64,000 nucleotides of DNA from Solimonas_A sp052035235 (GTDB lineage: Bacteria > Pseudomonadota > Gammaproteobacteria > Nevskiales > Nevskiaceae): positions 8,591 to 72,590 of the forward strand of contig JBPOHT010000050.1 in assembly GCA_052035235.1 (NCBI GenBank), in the 5' to 3' direction. Below the pieces are notes generated by a model. It was not told where the DNA came from, made no database searches, and worked only from the letters and a program-made list of their open reading frames with translations. A program made the translations under genes and the position numbers. Below, piece by piece: positions 34,723 to 43,044 of the stretch; the stretch's first letter is position 1; every line of letters starts with the position of its first letter.

Positions 34723-35886
34723 GTGATCGATGTCCTGTTCTCCTGGCTGCTGCTGCCGCTGGGATTCGCCCTCGGCTGGGCCCTGTCGCGTGGTTACCCG
34801 CACCAGGGCCGCGCCATCACGCCCGAGAAGCTCGGCGGCCTGGTCACGCACCTGGTCAGCGACAATCCGGACGAAACCCTCGCGGCGCTGAGTGAAGCCG
34901 CCGAGATGGACAGCTCCGCGGCCGAGATGCACCTGACGCTGGGCAACCTGTTCCGCAAGCGCGGCGAAGTGGACCGCGCGCTGCATATCCACGAGGATCT
35001 GCTGGCCCGGCCCAACCTGTCGCCGGAGCTGCGCACCCAGACCCGTCTCGAGCTGGCGCAGGACTACCACAAGGCCGGCCTGATGGACCGTGCCGAGGAA
35101 ATCTCGCTGGCACTCGCCGCCGAGGGACACCAGGTGGTGCAGTGCCTGGAGCTGGTGCGCACCATCTACGAACAGGGCCGCGACTGGCAGCAGGCGATCA
35201 AGATTTCGCGCCGCATCGAATCCGCCAAGGGCGAGTCCAAGCGCGAAGTGATCTCGCAGTACTACTGCGAGCTGGCCGAGGAGGCGAGGGCACGCAAGGA
35301 GGCCGACGCCGCCCTGGAGCTGGCTGGGCGTGCCGCCGCCGAAGACCCCGCCTGCATTCGCGCGCAGCTGCTGCTCGGCGCGCTGCAGGAGGCCGCCGGC
35401 GAGGAAGCCGAGGCCGCCAAGCACTACCGCCTCGCCTTTGAGCGCGATCAGCGCTTCCTGCCCGAGGTGATCGAACCCTTGCGCCGCTGCGCCGAGAAGA
35501 CCGGCGATGCACAGGAGTACCTGCTGTTCCTGAAGGACGCCAAGGAGATGTCGCCCAGCAGCCTGCCGATCCTGGCCGAGGCGCACCTGATGCGCCAGGA
35601 AGGCCTGGAGGTGGCGGACTATCTGGCCCAGGGCCTGGAGACGCGCCCGGGCCGCGCCGTGCTGGCGGAATTCCTGGAGGTGCTGGAGCACCAGCCGGGC
35701 GTGGTCGCCGCAGGCCTGGACAAGCCGGCCGCGAGCCTGCGCAGCGCCATCCGCAAGCTGATGGAAACCACGCCGCGCTACCGCTGCGGCCACTGCGGCT
35801 TCAGCCCGCGCCAGCTGTTCTGGCAATGCCCCAGCTGCAAGCAGTGGGCCACCATCACCCCCATCGACGACGTCCTGAAGTCCTGA
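34723..35886 (+). CDS. lapB: Lipopolysaccharide assembly protein LapB
   Basis: A 387-residue protein anchored by one N-terminal helix, followed by about seven tetratricopeptide-like repeats (for example SAAEMHLTLGNLFRKRGEVD) and a C-terminal rubredoxin-like zinc site (CGHCGF near residue 356 and CPSCKQW near 372). LapB (YciM) brings FtsH to LpxC and so limits LPS formation. All four cysteines are present. The start is a GTG one base after lapA. In many relatives pyrF comes next; here it is absent. Confidence 0.94.
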   Translation: MIDVLFSWLLLPLGFALGWALSRGYPHQGRAITPEKLGGLVTHLVSDNPDETLAALSEAAEMDSSAAEMHLTLGNLFRKRGEVDRALHIHEDLLARPNLSPELRTQTRLELAQDYHKAGLMDRAEEISLALAAEGHQVVQCLELVRTIYEQGRDWQQAIKISRRIESAKGESKREVISQYYCELAEEARARKEADAALELAGRAAAEDPACIRAQLLLGALQEAAGEEAEAAKHYRLAFERDQRFLPEVIEPLRRCAEKTGDAQEYLLFLKDAKEMSPSSLPILAEAHLMRQEGLEVADYLAQGLETRPGRAVLAEFLEVLEHQPGVVAAGLDKPAASLRSAIRKLMETTPRYRCGHCGFSPRQLFWQCPSCKQWATITPIDDVLKS

Positions 35887-35928
35887 GTAAGCCTGCTGTG
35901 CAGGCCGATCTTGCGCCCGCGATGCTCG

Positions 35929-35944
35929 CCGTACTTCAGTACGG
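35929..35944. repeat. CCGTACT/AGTACGG palindrome after lapB
   Basis: CCGTACT (35929-35935) pairs with AGTACGG (35938-35944). The gap 35887-36158 shows no coding signal; this palindrome may mark the end of the lapB transcript. Confidence 0.45.
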
Positions 35945-36158
35945 CTGTGCGTCGCGGACGCAACCTCGGCCTTGCTCGCGACGGCTTCCTCAGGACTTCG
36001 GCGAGCTGCGATGATGCCTTTTCGGCAATGATGCCTTCGTTGGGATCACTCGAAGTAACTTTCGTATCCTGCTAATAAAACGGGTGTTTTTGACTCGGCC
36101 TCGTACTTCTGTCACCGTTGCGCGATCATCATCGCCGCAGAGCGTGGAGGAGGAGGCA

Positions 36159-37157
36159 GTGGCAAAGACGGCATTCGTCACGGGCGCGACGGGCTTCGTC
36201 GGGCTGAACCTGGTCGATGAACTGGTCGACCAGGGCTGGGACGTCATTGCCATGCATCGGCCGCAGTCCGATGTCTCGCCGCTGCAGCGCTATCCGCAGG
36301 TCGGCCTCGTCAGTGGCGACATCACCGATTCCCGCACCCTCAAGGGCGTCGTGCCGCGGCATGTGGACTGTGTCTTCCACGTCGCCGGCAACACCAGCCT
36401 GTGGTCGCGCTCGCATGCCGAGCAGATCAAGGTCAACGTGCGCGGTACCCGCAACATGGTGAAGGCGGCGCTGGAGTCCGGTGCCAAGCGCTTCGTCCAT
36501 ACCTCCAGCGTGGTGGCCTACGGCCTGCACGGCGGCATCGTCACCGAGGACACCCCGACCCGTGGCAGTGCCGCGCCGGTCAACTACATCCGCAGCAAGG
36601 CCCTGGCTGAGCGCGAGGTCCACAAGGGCATCGCCAATGGCCTGCAGGCGGTGGTGGTAAACCCGTCGAACATCCTGGGCCGCTACGACACCGCCAACTG
36701 GTCGCGCATGTTCCGCCTGATCCAGCAGGGCCGCCTGCCTGGCGTACCCGCCGGCGGCGGCAGCTTCTGCCACGCCCGCGAAGTCGCCCGCGCCCACGTG
36801 GCCGCCGCCGAGCGTGGCTCCGTGGCGCAGAACTACCTGCTGGGCGGTGCCCAATCCAGCTACCTGGGCCTGGCCCGCGACGTCAGCCGCGTGATGGGCC
36901 TGCGCCGCCGTTTCTACCCGCTGCATCCGCGCCTGATGCACGGCTACGCCAAGCTCGAGGAAGTCTTCGCGCCGCTGTTCCGCCGCGAGCCGGAGATCAC
37001 CGCCGACACGGTGGTGCTGCTGTCGCAGAACATCTACTGCAGCAGCCGCAAGGCGCAGAACGAGCTCGGCTACCAGCCGCAGCCGATGGACGCCATGCTG
37101 AAGGATTGCTACGACTGGATGCTGACAGCGGGCTTGCTGAAGAAAGCGCCGAAGTAA
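36159..37157 (+). CDS. Extended SDR, NAD-dependent epimerase/dehydratase family
   Basis: A 332-residue NAD(P)-binding protein. TGATGFVG lies at residues 8-15, the VFHVAGNTSLWS region near 80 and the catalytic YIRSK near 145. The overall pattern resembles dihydroflavonol-4-reductase-like or hopanoid-associated epimerases, but the substrate cannot be named. The GTG at 36159 follows a run of GGAGG repeats by a few bases and begins MAKTAFVTGATG; the longer frame upstream is not homologous. It stands alone after lapB and is followed by a long repeat-rich gap. Confidence 0.85.
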   Translation: MAKTAFVTGATGFVGLNLVDELVDQGWDVIAMHRPQSDVSPLQRYPQVGLVSGDITDSRTLKGVVPRHVDCVFHVAGNTSLWSRSHAEQIKVNVRGTRNMVKAALESGAKRFVHTSSVVAYGLHGGIVTEDTPTRGSAAPVNYIRSKALAEREVHKGIANGLQAVVVNPSNILGRYDTANWSRMFRLIQQGRLPGVPAGGGSFCHAREVARAHVAAAERGSVAQNYLLGGAQSSYLGLARDVSRVMGLRRRFYPLHPRLMHGYAKLEEVFAPLFRREPEITADTVVLLSQNIYCSSRKAQNELGYQPQPMDAMLKDCYDWMLTAGLLKKAPK

Positions 37158-37306
37158 GTCGGTGCTCTGCGTTTTCTGTTTGAGACTTCTCCCTCCCGTT
37201 GGTGCCGAACAGCCTCGTGATCCCGAGTGCCGCTCAGCGGCCTATTGAGTTCGCTCTGCCATGCGGGGAGAGAGTTGGCGAGGGCATGGATGCGCCATCA
37301 CAGCTA

Positions 37307-37629
37307 CTCCCTCGCCCCGCTTGCGGGGAGAGGGTTGGGGTGAGGGGCGCGCACTTTCTGCTAAGAGCCAAAGCGGTGGTGCCGGCGACTACGCCGGTCA
37401 GGAGCTGTTGATCTCTGGAGGTTTCTTTCGCCTAAGGGCGACTTACCTTTCTTCGCCTAGGGCGCCTACTGTTGGTGCTTGTGCAAAGAAAGGTAAGCCA
37501 AAGAAAGCACACCCTCCATCCGCGGCCCCGCTGAGGCGGGGCAACCCGCCTGGCGGTCGGTCGCGACGGGTCGGGCCCACAGGCCATCCCTGGCCTGAGG
37601 CCCCTCGGCCGGACATCCTGTCCGGCTCG
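37307..37629 (+). repeat. Multi-hairpin dispersed repeat, copy B
   Basis: This 323-base element is closely similar to 63701-64000 in the same orientation. It contains, in order, hairpins CCCCGC.., CCGGCG..CGCCGG, the long CTTACCTTTCTT/AAGAAAGGTAAG stem (37442-37453 with 37486-37497), GCCCCGC..GCGGGGC, AGGCCA..TGGCCT and CCGGACA..TGTCCGG. Its long stem has a 32-base loop compared with six in the other copy. Confidence 0.9.
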
Positions 37630-37848
37630 ACCCTGCGCCCGACCACCACGCGGGCGCTTCTGGAAGGGGCCCGAACGTCAAAAGCATTCGCTCCGCTCAC
37701 CAAGACATTTAAAAAGTCTTGGAACCCCTCTCCCCTTGCGGGAGAGGGGCAGGGGACGAGGGCATGGATGCCCGAGGTAGGGCAACGCAGGAGCAGTTGC
37801 CGAGAGGACGCCCTGGCCAAGAACGGCCCTCTTCTGAACAGAAAAGCG

Positions 37849-37854
37849 GATAAT
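37849..37854 (+). promoter_or_regulatory. GATAAT -10 box of the hemC operon
   Basis: GATAAT ends 33 bases before the hemC ATG. No strong -35 hexamer was recognised. Confidence 0.4.
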
Positions 37855-37887
37855 CACCTCCAACTCCCCCAGAACCTCACCCCCGCC

Positions 37888-38811
37888 ATGCAGCTCCGCA
37901 TCGCCACCCGCGAATCCCCTCTCGCCCTCTGGCAGGCCGAGCACGTCAAGGCGCGGCTCGAGGAGGTCCACGCGGGGCTGGAAGTCACGCTGGTGCCGAT
38001 GACCACGGCGGGCGACCAGATGCTGTCCAGCCCGCTGGCGAACATCGGCGGCAAGGGCCTGTTCGTGAAGGAACTGGAACAGGCCATGCTGGAGGGGCGC
38101 GCGGACATCGCCGTGCACTCCATGAAGGACGTGCCGGTGAAGCAGCCCGACGGGCTCTGCCTCAGCGCCTTCCTGGCCGGCGAGGACCCCTCGGACGCCT
38201 TCGTCTCCAACATCCATGCCTCGCTCGACGCGCTGCCGCAGGGCGCGGTGGTGGGCACCTCCAGCCTGCGCCGGCAGGCGCAGCTGCGCTCGCTGCGGCC
38301 GGACCTGGTGATCAAGGACTTGCGCGGCAACGTCGGCACACGCCTGCGCAAGCTGGACGAAGGACAGTTCGAGGCGATCATGCTGGCCAGTGCGGGGCTG
38401 ATCCGCCTGGGGCTGGCCGACCGCATCCGCGAGCGCATGTCGGCCGACCGCTTCCTGCCGGCCATCGGCCAGGGCATCGTCGGCATCGAGTGCCGCGAGG
38501 ACGACGAGCGCACGCGGCGCCTGCTGATGCCGCTGCACGATGCGCGCAGCTACACCCGCCTGATGGCGGAGCGTGCCATGAACGCACGCCTCGGCGGCGC
38601 CTGCCAGGTGCCGGTGGCCGGACATGCTGAGGTGCTGGGCTCGGAGGTCCGCCTGCGCGGGCTGGTCGGCGCTCCGGATGGCAGCCGCGTGATCCGCGAC
38701 GAGTTGCGCGGCACCCAGGCGCGCGCCGAGGCTCTTGGAGAAGAGCTGGCCCAGCGCCTGCTCGACCAGGGCGCCGGCGACATCTTGCGGCAGCTGGGAA
38801 TCCCGGTGTGA
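37888..38811 (+). CDS. hemC: Porphobilinogen deaminase (hydroxymethylbilane synthase)
   Basis: A 307-residue haem-pathway enzyme that joins four porphobilinogens. The N-terminus RIATRESPLALWQAEHV, the GGKGLFVKELE motif, HSMKDVP and the dipyrromethane-cofactor cysteine (Cys239 in LGGACQVPVAG) are all present. The gene starts at ATG 37888; the frame is open far upstream through the repeat region, which is not coding. It begins the hemC-hemD-hemX-hemY operon with four-base overlaps throughout. Confidence 0.96.
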   Translation: MQLRIATRESPLALWQAEHVKARLEEVHAGLEVTLVPMTTAGDQMLSSPLANIGGKGLFVKELEQAMLEGRADIAVHSMKDVPVKQPDGLCLSAFLAGEDPSDAFVSNIHASLDALPQGAVVGTSSLRRQAQLRSLRPDLVIKDLRGNVGTRLRKLDEGQFEAIMLASAGLIRLGLADRIRERMSADRFLPAIGQGIVGIECREDDERTRRLLMPLHDARSYTRLMAERAMNARLGGACQVPVAGHAEVLGSEVRLRGLVGAPDGSRVIRDELRGTQARAEALGEELAQRLLDQGAGDILRQLGIPV

Positions 38812-39569
38812 CCCTCGCGCCGCTGGCGGGGTTGGGCGTGATGGTGACGCGCCCCGCGGAGCAGGCCGAGCCGCTGTGCCGCCTGCTGCAGGCGCAGGGC
38901 GCCGAGGTGCGGCGCCTGCCGCTGCTGGCCATCGAGCCGGCGCGCGCCGCGCCGCCGCTGCTGCAATTGTTCGACGAAGCACGCGATGCACAGGCCTGGA
39001 TCTTCACCAGCCGCAATGCCGTGCGCTGCGCGCGGCGGCTGGATGCCGGGCGCTGGCCGCAGCGTCTCTACGCGGTGGGCGCGGCCACGGCCGCGGCCCT
39101 GGACGAACTGGGCCTGTCGGCGACGATCCCGACGGGGCTGTACTCCGGCGAGAGCCTGCTGGGCCATCCTTCCTTGCTGCAGCCCGCGGGCCAGCGCTTC
39201 CTGCTGGTGACCGGCGCCGATGGCCTGGGCACCATCGCGGCGGGCCTGCGCGAGCGCGGGGCGACGGTGAGCGTGGCGGAGGTCTATCGGCGTCAGCCGG
39301 TGGCCCATGCGCCGGCGCAGGTAGTCGAGGCCCTGCGCGGATCGGCCGCGATCCTGCTCACCAGCGGTGAGGCCCTGCGCCACTTGCTGGCGCTGACGCC
39401 GGAGGCCGTACGGGAGCTGTTGCTGCGGCACAAGCTGGTCCTGCCGTCGGCGCGTGTGGTAGAACAGGCTCTTGAGTCCGGGTTCGAGTCCCCGCTTGTC
39501 CCCGAACAGGTTTCCGATGCTGCCTACCTGCGCTGTCTGGAACGCTGGTGGGCCGATCAACGACCATGA
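38808..39569 (+). CDS. hemD: Uroporphyrinogen-III synthase
   Basis: A 253-residue enzyme that cyclises hydroxymethylbilane with inversion of ring D. The sequence is weakly conserved across the family, but VTRPAEQAEPLCRLLQAQG at the start, IFTSRNAVR near residue 65 and LLTSGEALRHLL near 180 fit HemD. The GTG start overlaps the hemC stop (GTGA), and its stop overlaps hemX (ATGA). Operon position makes the call firm. Confidence 0.92.
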   Translation: MTLAPLAGLGVMVTRPAEQAEPLCRLLQAQGAEVRRLPLLAIEPARAAPPLLQLFDEARDAQAWIFTSRNAVRCARRLDAGRWPQRLYAVGAATAAALDELGLSATIPTGLYSGESLLGHPSLLQPAGQRFLLVTGADGLGTIAAGLRERGATVSVAEVYRRQPVAHAPAQVVEALRGSAAILLTSGEALRHLLALTPEAVRELLLRHKLVLPSARVVEQALESGFESPLVPEQVSDAAYLRCLERWWADQRP

Positions 39570-40651
39570 CGACCACACCGACGCCGACTGAACCTGCGGA
39601 ACCGACGCTCACGCCGTCCGCCCCTCCTGCTCCCGCCGCCCCGCGCCGCCGCCGTGGCCTGGCCCTGCTGTTGCTGCTGATCGTGGTGGCCGCGGTCGCA
39701 GCGGCAGCGTTCTGGGTCTGGCAACAGCAGCAACGGCTAGTGAAGGACAACGCGCGCCACGAAGAACTGATCGGGCGCCTGTCGCGCAACCTGGCCATGC
39801 TGGAGACGCAGTCCAAGGCCATGGATACCCGCCAGGCGGACCTGGCGGCGGTGATGCAGCGCAACAGCGCGGAGACCGCCGACTTCGGTCGCCGTATCGA
39901 CGAGCACGACCAGGTCGTGGGCAACCTCAACGAGCAGGTCGCGGGCGGGCGCAACCGCTTCGTGATGGCCTCCATCGAGAACCTGCTGCTGCTGGCCAAT
40001 GACCGCCTGCAGATCGCACGCGACCCGGCTTCGGCCCTGGTGGCCTTGCAGGAGGCGGACCAGCGCATCGCCGGCCTGCGCGATCCGCGCCTGTTCAACG
40101 TGCGCCAGGCCATCGCCGAGGAGCGCACCGCACTGCAGGCGGTGCCACAGCCGGATTACGCCGGCGCCGCGCTGTCGCTGTCGAGCCTGGCCGCTCGCGC
40201 GGAGCAGCTGCCGCTGCGCGCCCGCGCGCCGGACCATTACGAGTCCGCCATGCGCGAGCCGGCCGCCGCCGTGGCCGACAGCACGCGCTGGGAGCGCTTT
40301 AAGGCCTCGGTGACGCAGGCCCTGCGCGGCATGTTCACGCTGCGCCGCAACCAGGGCCCCGAAGCGCGCCTGCTGGCGCCGCAGGACGAGGCGCTGGTGC
40401 ACCACGTGCTGATGCTGCGCCTGGAAGCGGCGCGCGCTGCGCTGCTGCGTGGCGACACCGTGTCCTTCCGCGACGCAGGTGCCGGCGCGGCCGCCTGGCT
40501 GCACCAGTATTTCCGCGAGGAAGACCCGGCCGTGCGCGGCGCGCTGGCCGACCTGGAGCGCCTGCAGCAGCTGCAGCTGTCGCCCCCGCTGCCCGAGATC
40601 ACGCGCAGCCTGGCGCTGCTGCGCGCCCACATGGACGTCCCCGCAAGATGA
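39566..40651 (+). CDS. hemX: HemX family membrane protein (uroporphyrinogen-III C-methyltransferase-like)
   Basis: A 361-residue single-pass inner-membrane protein. A Pro/Thr/Ala-rich cytoplasmic tail (residues 1-36) leads to one helix (about 38-57) and then a large periplasmic region beginning with a coiled coil. FVMASIENLLLLANDRLQIARD is the HemX family signature. Despite the legacy name it lacks the methyltransferase fold and is probably structural. It overlaps hemD and hemY by ATGA. Its exact role in haem synthesis is unknown. Confidence 0.9.
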   Translation: MTTTPTPTEPAEPTLTPSAPPAPAAPRRRRGLALLLLLIVVAAVAAAAFWVWQQQQRLVKDNARHEELIGRLSRNLAMLETQSKAMDTRQADLAAVMQRNSAETADFGRRIDEHDQVVGNLNEQVAGGRNRFVMASIENLLLLANDRLQIARDPASALVALQEADQRIAGLRDPRLFNVRQAIAEERTALQAVPQPDYAGAALSLSSLAARAEQLPLRARAPDHYESAMREPAAAVADSTRWERFKASVTQALRGMFTLRRNQGPEARLLAPQDEALVHHVLMLRLEAARAALLRGDTVSFRDAGAGAAAWLHQYFREEDPAVRGALADLERLQQLQLSPPLPEITRSLALLRAHMDVPAR

Positions 40652-41835
40652 TCCGCTGGCTGCTGCTGGCCGTGCTGGCGCTGGCCCTGGGCAGCGTCGC
40701 GGCCTACCTGCTGCGCGCCGATACCGGCTACGTGATGATCACCCAGGGCCGCTGGGTGCTCGAGACCTCGCTGTTCGGCTTCGTCGGCGCGCTGTTCGTG
40801 ATCATCTGCGGCCTGTATTACGGCTACCAGTTGCTGGTGGCTGGCGCCGGCCTGCCCTGGCGCGTACGCCGCGCCATGGAGCGCCGCCGCGCGGACCTGG
40901 CGCGTGATTCTTTCGAGGCCGGCATGCTGCGCCTGATGGAGGGCCACTGGCGCCAGGCAGAGATCGAGATGGTGCGCCGCGCAGCGGATCATCGGGCCGC
41001 ACACCTCAACTACCTGGCTGCCGCCAAGGCGGCGCAACAGCTCGGCGCAGCCGACCGCCGTGAGCACTACCTGCGCCTGGCGGCCCAGGGCGACCCCGAA
41101 GCGCGCTTCGCCTCGCTGCTGACGCGTGCAGAACTGCAGCGGGCCCGCGGCGACTACGCCGAGGCTCGCGGCAGTGCGCTGGAACTGCGCGAGCAGGACC
41201 CGCGGCACCCGTACCCGATGGAACTGCTGGCCGAATGCCATTTCGCACTCGGTGACTGGGAGTCGCTGGGCGCCGTGCTGCAGCAGGCGGAGGTCGTGGC
41301 GGCCCTGTCGCCCGCGCGCCTGCGCGAGCTGGCATCCGAAACCCTGCGCCATCGCCTGCGCGCTGCGGTGCAGGCCGCCAACCTCGACCAGCTCAAGACG
41401 CTGTGGGCACAGGCCGGCCGCGATCTGCGCGAAGACCCAGCGCTGCTGCGCGAATACGCGCGCGGCCTGGTGCGGCTCAATGCCGCGGCCGAGGCCCTGT
41501 CCGTCATTGCCGCGGCCCTGGGCCGCAGCTGGGATGCCGAGCTGATGCGGCTCTATGGCGGCCTGCAGGCTGCTGACCCGCTGGGCCAGCTGGCGACGAT
41601 CGAGCAGTGGCTGGGGCGCTATGGCGAGTACCCCGAGGCGCAACTGGCCGCCGGCCAGGTCTGCCTGCGCAACAAGCTCTGGGGCAAGGCGCGCAGCTAT
41701 CTCGAAGCCACGGTGCGCCAGCAGCCGACGCCGACCGCCTACCTGGAGCTGGCCCGCGTCTGCGAAGCCACGCAGCAGCGTGCCGAGGCCGAGAAGTACA
41801 CCCGCATGGGCCTGGAGCTGGCGGCGTCGCTCTAG
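40648..41835 (+). CDS. hemY: HemY family TPR membrane protein
   Basis: A 395-residue inner-membrane protein with two N-terminal helices (about residues 2-22 and 40-64) followed by tetratricopeptide-like repeats. The N-terminus with AYLLRADTGYVMITQGRWVLETSLF matches the HemY_N domain. This proteobacterial HemY is unrelated to the Bacillus protoporphyrinogen oxidase of the same name. It closes the hem operon. Function is thought to be in haem metabolism or envelope organisation but is unproven. Confidence 0.9.
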   Translation: MIRWLLLAVLALALGSVAAYLLRADTGYVMITQGRWVLETSLFGFVGALFVIICGLYYGYQLLVAGAGLPWRVRRAMERRRADLARDSFEAGMLRLMEGHWRQAEIEMVRRAADHRAAHLNYLAAAKAAQQLGAADRREHYLRLAAQGDPEARFASLLTRAELQRARGDYAEARGSALELREQDPRHPYPMELLAECHFALGDWESLGAVLQQAEVVAALSPARLRELASETLRHRLRAAVQAANLDQLKTLWAQAGRDLREDPALLREYARGLVRLNAAAEALSVIAAALGRSWDAELMRLYGGLQAADPLGQLATIEQWLGRYGEYPEAQLAAGQVCLRNKLWGKARSYLEATVRQQPTPTAYLELARVCEATQQRAEAEKYTRMGLELAASL

Positions 41836-41856
41836 GGAGTAGGGGAGTCCTGATTA

Positions 41857-41917
41857 GTTGCCGTTCGCCCTGAGCCTGTCGAAGCCTGTCCTGAGCTTGT
41901 CGAAGGGGGGCGGCAAC
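41857..41917. repeat. Tandem CCTGAGCYTGTCGAAG units inside a dyad
   Basis: Two 16-base units (41869-41884 and 41890-41905) differ at one base. They lie between GTTGCCG (41857-41863) and CGGCAAC (41911-41917), which can pair. The motif is a familiar intergenic repeat of proteobacteria. The rest of the gap 41836-42018 shows no gene. Confidence 0.65.
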
Positions 41918-42018
41918 TCACAGGCGGACCTGGCGGGAAGTCCACCCATGCTGCGATCCTTCAACAAGCCCAGGACTTCAGCACGAAGGGACCTCCCCAG
42001 CGGTGCTCCAGGCCGGCT

Positions 42019-43044
42019 TCAAGGCGCGGGATTCTGCGTCGGCCAGGTTTCGAAGGCGTAATCGAAGGAATCGTAGAACAGATGGTCGGGATCGAGCCCG
42101 GCCGCCGTGAAGGCGTCCTTGCCGTTGCGCACCATCACCGGCGGCCCCGACATGTAGACCTCGTGTGCATCCAGCCGGGGATAGGCGCGCAACAGGGCCT
42201 CATGCACGAAGCCGCGCTCGTGTGGCCAGTCCGCGTCGGGATCGGACAACACGGGCGTGTAGCGGAACAGTGGCTGCTCCTCCGCCCAGCGCCGCAACGG
42301 CGCATCCAGGTACAGGTCCTCGCGGCTGCGCACGCCCCAGAACAGGTGGGTCGGGCGCCGCAGGCCCTGGGCGAACTGCTTCTCCAGCATCGCCTTGATC
42401 GGCGCCAGGCCGGTGCCGCCGGCCATCATCAAGATGGGCCTGTTCGAATCCTCCCGGAGGTAGAACGCCCCCAGCGGTCCCTCGATGCGCAGGATCGCGC
42501 GATCCGGCATCTGGTCGCGCACCCAGTGCGCGAACCGTCCGCCTGGGGCGATGCGCAGGTGCAGTTCCAGGGTCTCGCCATTCGGCGCGCTGGCGATGGA
42601 GAAGCTGCGGCGCTTGCCGTCCTCCAGCAGGAAGTCCAGGTACTGCCCTGGCTCGTAGTCGAACGTCTCTCCACGCGGCAGCTTGAGCGTCAGGCCGATG
42701 ACGTCGTGCGACAGGGGCGTACGGGCCTGGGCGCGCACCGGCAACTGGCGCGGGCGCAGCCGCTCCAGCCGTGCCGGCTGGTGCAGGTCCAGGACCAGGT
42801 CGCTACGGGCCTCGGCCAGGCACATCAGGATATAGCCGGCATCCAGTTCCGCCTGGGACAGCGCCGGCGGCGGCAACCGGTGCTGCACCTCGCCCTGCAG
42901 CAGGCGCACGCGGCAGGAGCCGCAGCCGCCGGACTTGCAGCCGAAGGGCAGGGTCAGGTGCTGGCGCAGGCCGGCTTCCAATACAGGCTCGTCCGCGCCG
43001 GCGGCGAAGGAGTTGTCGCGTCCGGCCAGATAGACTTGGTGCAT
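42019..43044 (-). CDS. 2Fe-2S ferredoxin/FAD/NAD(P) oxidoreductase (phenol-hydroxylase-reductase type)
   Basis: A 341-residue electron-transfer flavoprotein. A plant-type ferredoxin domain comes first, with cluster cysteines Cys36, Cys41, Cys44 and Cys75 (CKSGGCGSC and ILMCLAEA). The FAD domain follows (YEPGQYLDF, RSFSIASAPN) and then the NAD domain (MMAGGTGLAPI, MSGPPVMV). Databases often name such proteins CDP-6-deoxy-glucoseen reductase, but nothing here supports that sugar pathway. The ATG at 43044 shares bases with the start of the divergent SDR gene. The partner oxygenase or reductase is not in the window. Confidence 0.9.
   Translation of the reverse strand: MHQVYLAGRDNSFAAGADEPVLEAGLRQHLTLPFGCKSGGCGSCRVRLLQGEVQHRLPPPALSQAELDAGYILMCLAEARSDLVLDLHQPARLERLRPRQLPVRAQARTPLSHDVIGLTLKLPRGETFDYEPGQYLDFLLEDGKRRSFSIASAPNGETLELHLRIAPGGRFAHWVRDQMPDRAILRIEGPLGAFYLREDSNRPILMMAGGTGLAPIKAMLEKQFAQGLRRPTHLFWGVRSREDLYLDAPLRRWAEEQPLFRYTPVLSDPDADWPHERGFVHEALLRAYPRLDAHEVYMSGPPVMVRNGKDAFTAAGLDPDHLFYDSFDYAFETWPTQNPAP
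43031..43036 (+). promoter_or_regulatory. TAGACT -10-like box, six bases before the SDR ATG
   Basis: TAGACT ends six bases before ATG 43043 and lies inside the divergent reductase gene. A leaderless plus-strand message is predicted. No matching box was found for the minus strand. Confidence 0.4.

Larger units (their letters stand above)
37158..37887. other. 730-base non-coding, repeat-rich gap before hemC
   Basis: No convincing gene is present. The stretch holds a 15-base direct repeat (37279-37293 and 37757-37771), the large multi-hairpin repeat at 37307-37629, a CCAAGAC/GTCTTGG hairpin (37700-37722), a CCCCTCTCCC/GGGAGAGGGG hairpin (37725-37749) and the hemC promoter. Reading frames here have atypical composition. 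Confidence 0.7.

Noticed and set aside
37261..37887. N-terminal extension of hemC through the repeat region
   Set aside because: The translated stretch is hairpin repeat DNA with no homology. HemC proteins begin at the MQLRIATRESPL segment, coded from 37888.
37158..37887. CRISPR array
   Set aside because: The repeats here are palindromic and not evenly spaced, there are no unique spacers of equal length, and no cas gene is in the window.
42019..43044. CDP-6-deoxy-glucoseen reductase for deoxysugar synthesis linked to the CDP operon
   Set aside because: No deoxysugar genes occur nearby, the gene is on the far side of another gene, and the domain set is common to many ferredoxin reductases.
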